From JAJEFO01 sp009843725 (GTDB lineage: Bacteria > Pseudomonadota > Alphaproteobacteria > Rhodobacterales > Rhodobacteraceae): a stretch of DNA of 64,000 nt. Numbering within the stretch: position 1 is the stretch's first letter; every line of letters begins with the position of its first letter. Below the pieces are notes generated by a model that searched no databases, had not been told where the DNA came from, and was given only the letters and a program-made list of their open reading frames with translations. The stretch lies in assembly GCA_965243215.1 (NCBI GenBank), contig CBDEUJ010000005.1, positions 1,570,164 to 1,634,163 on the forward strand. The letters run 5' to 3'. The translations under genes were made by a program, and so were the position numbers. Below, piece after piece: positions 63,982-64,000 of the stretch.

Positions 63982-64000
63982 CGCACCCGGCACCGTCCCG

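Noticed and set aside
1..64000. CRISPR arrays, rRNA genes and riboswitches
   Set aside because: No regularly spaced direct repeats, no rRNA-like conserved stretches and no known riboswitch core were seen.

Overview
The window comes from a GC-rich alphaproteobacterium, most like Rhodobacterales. The support is gene order: hdac-xseB-ispA-dxs, relA/spoT-rpoZ, a petP/petR-like regulator pair next to a branched-chain aminotransferase, and Rhodobacter-type porins. Species cannot be read from the sequence alone.

Layout. 1-3.4 kb: 5' part of a very large Calx-beta/FN3 surface protein running off the left edge. 4.6-10.4 kb: HU protein, AMP nucleosidase and adenine deaminase (purine salvage), a membrane hydroxylase and a short-chain dehydrogenase-like protein. 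10.6-23.1 kb: a protocatechuate/gallate 4,5-cleavage locus split into two operons, galB-ligK-galD-ligI on + and ligA-ligB-ligC on -. They flank a TAXI-type TRAP transporter, a GNAT acetyltransferase, an SPFH protein and a decayed tRNA-Gly. 23.4-27.4 kb: isoprenoid operon hdac-xseB-ispA-dxs. 27.5-36.1 kb: a decayed accessory zone with relics of TnpB, IS1634-like and IS66 transposases, a frameshifted FAD oxidoreductase beside a GPP34 gene, and a frameshifted sugar transferase. Within it lies an intact subtilisin-type lipoprotein autotransporter divergent from a TbpB-like lipoprotein. 36.3-41.4 kb: petR/petP-like regulators, ilvE-like aminotransferase, queG, GST.

42-60 kb is the most interesting region. 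A surface lipoprotein assembly modifier (Slam, type XI secretion OMP) lies next to a predicted metalloprotease whose C-terminus looks like a Slam-cargo (TbpB-type) barrel. After it come three porin-lipoprotein operons and two decayed lipoprotein copies, all lipoproteins ending in TbpB-like C-termini. The three porin leaders share an 18-nt element, and the three porin-lipoprotein gaps share a small hairpin and the same RBS context. Tyrosine integrase, ISKra4, TraD-like and AlpA-like genes or relics lie among them, so this looks like an island that expands by cassette duplication. With the NalP-like autotransporter at 30.7-33.3 kb, the window resembles a Slam/cargo/surface-protease system like the one known in Neisseria, but with new cargo and a porin partner.

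60-64 kb returns to core genes: DUF2062 protein, RelA/SpoT, RNA polymerase omega, and a NYN-domain protein that seems to lack an internal segment.
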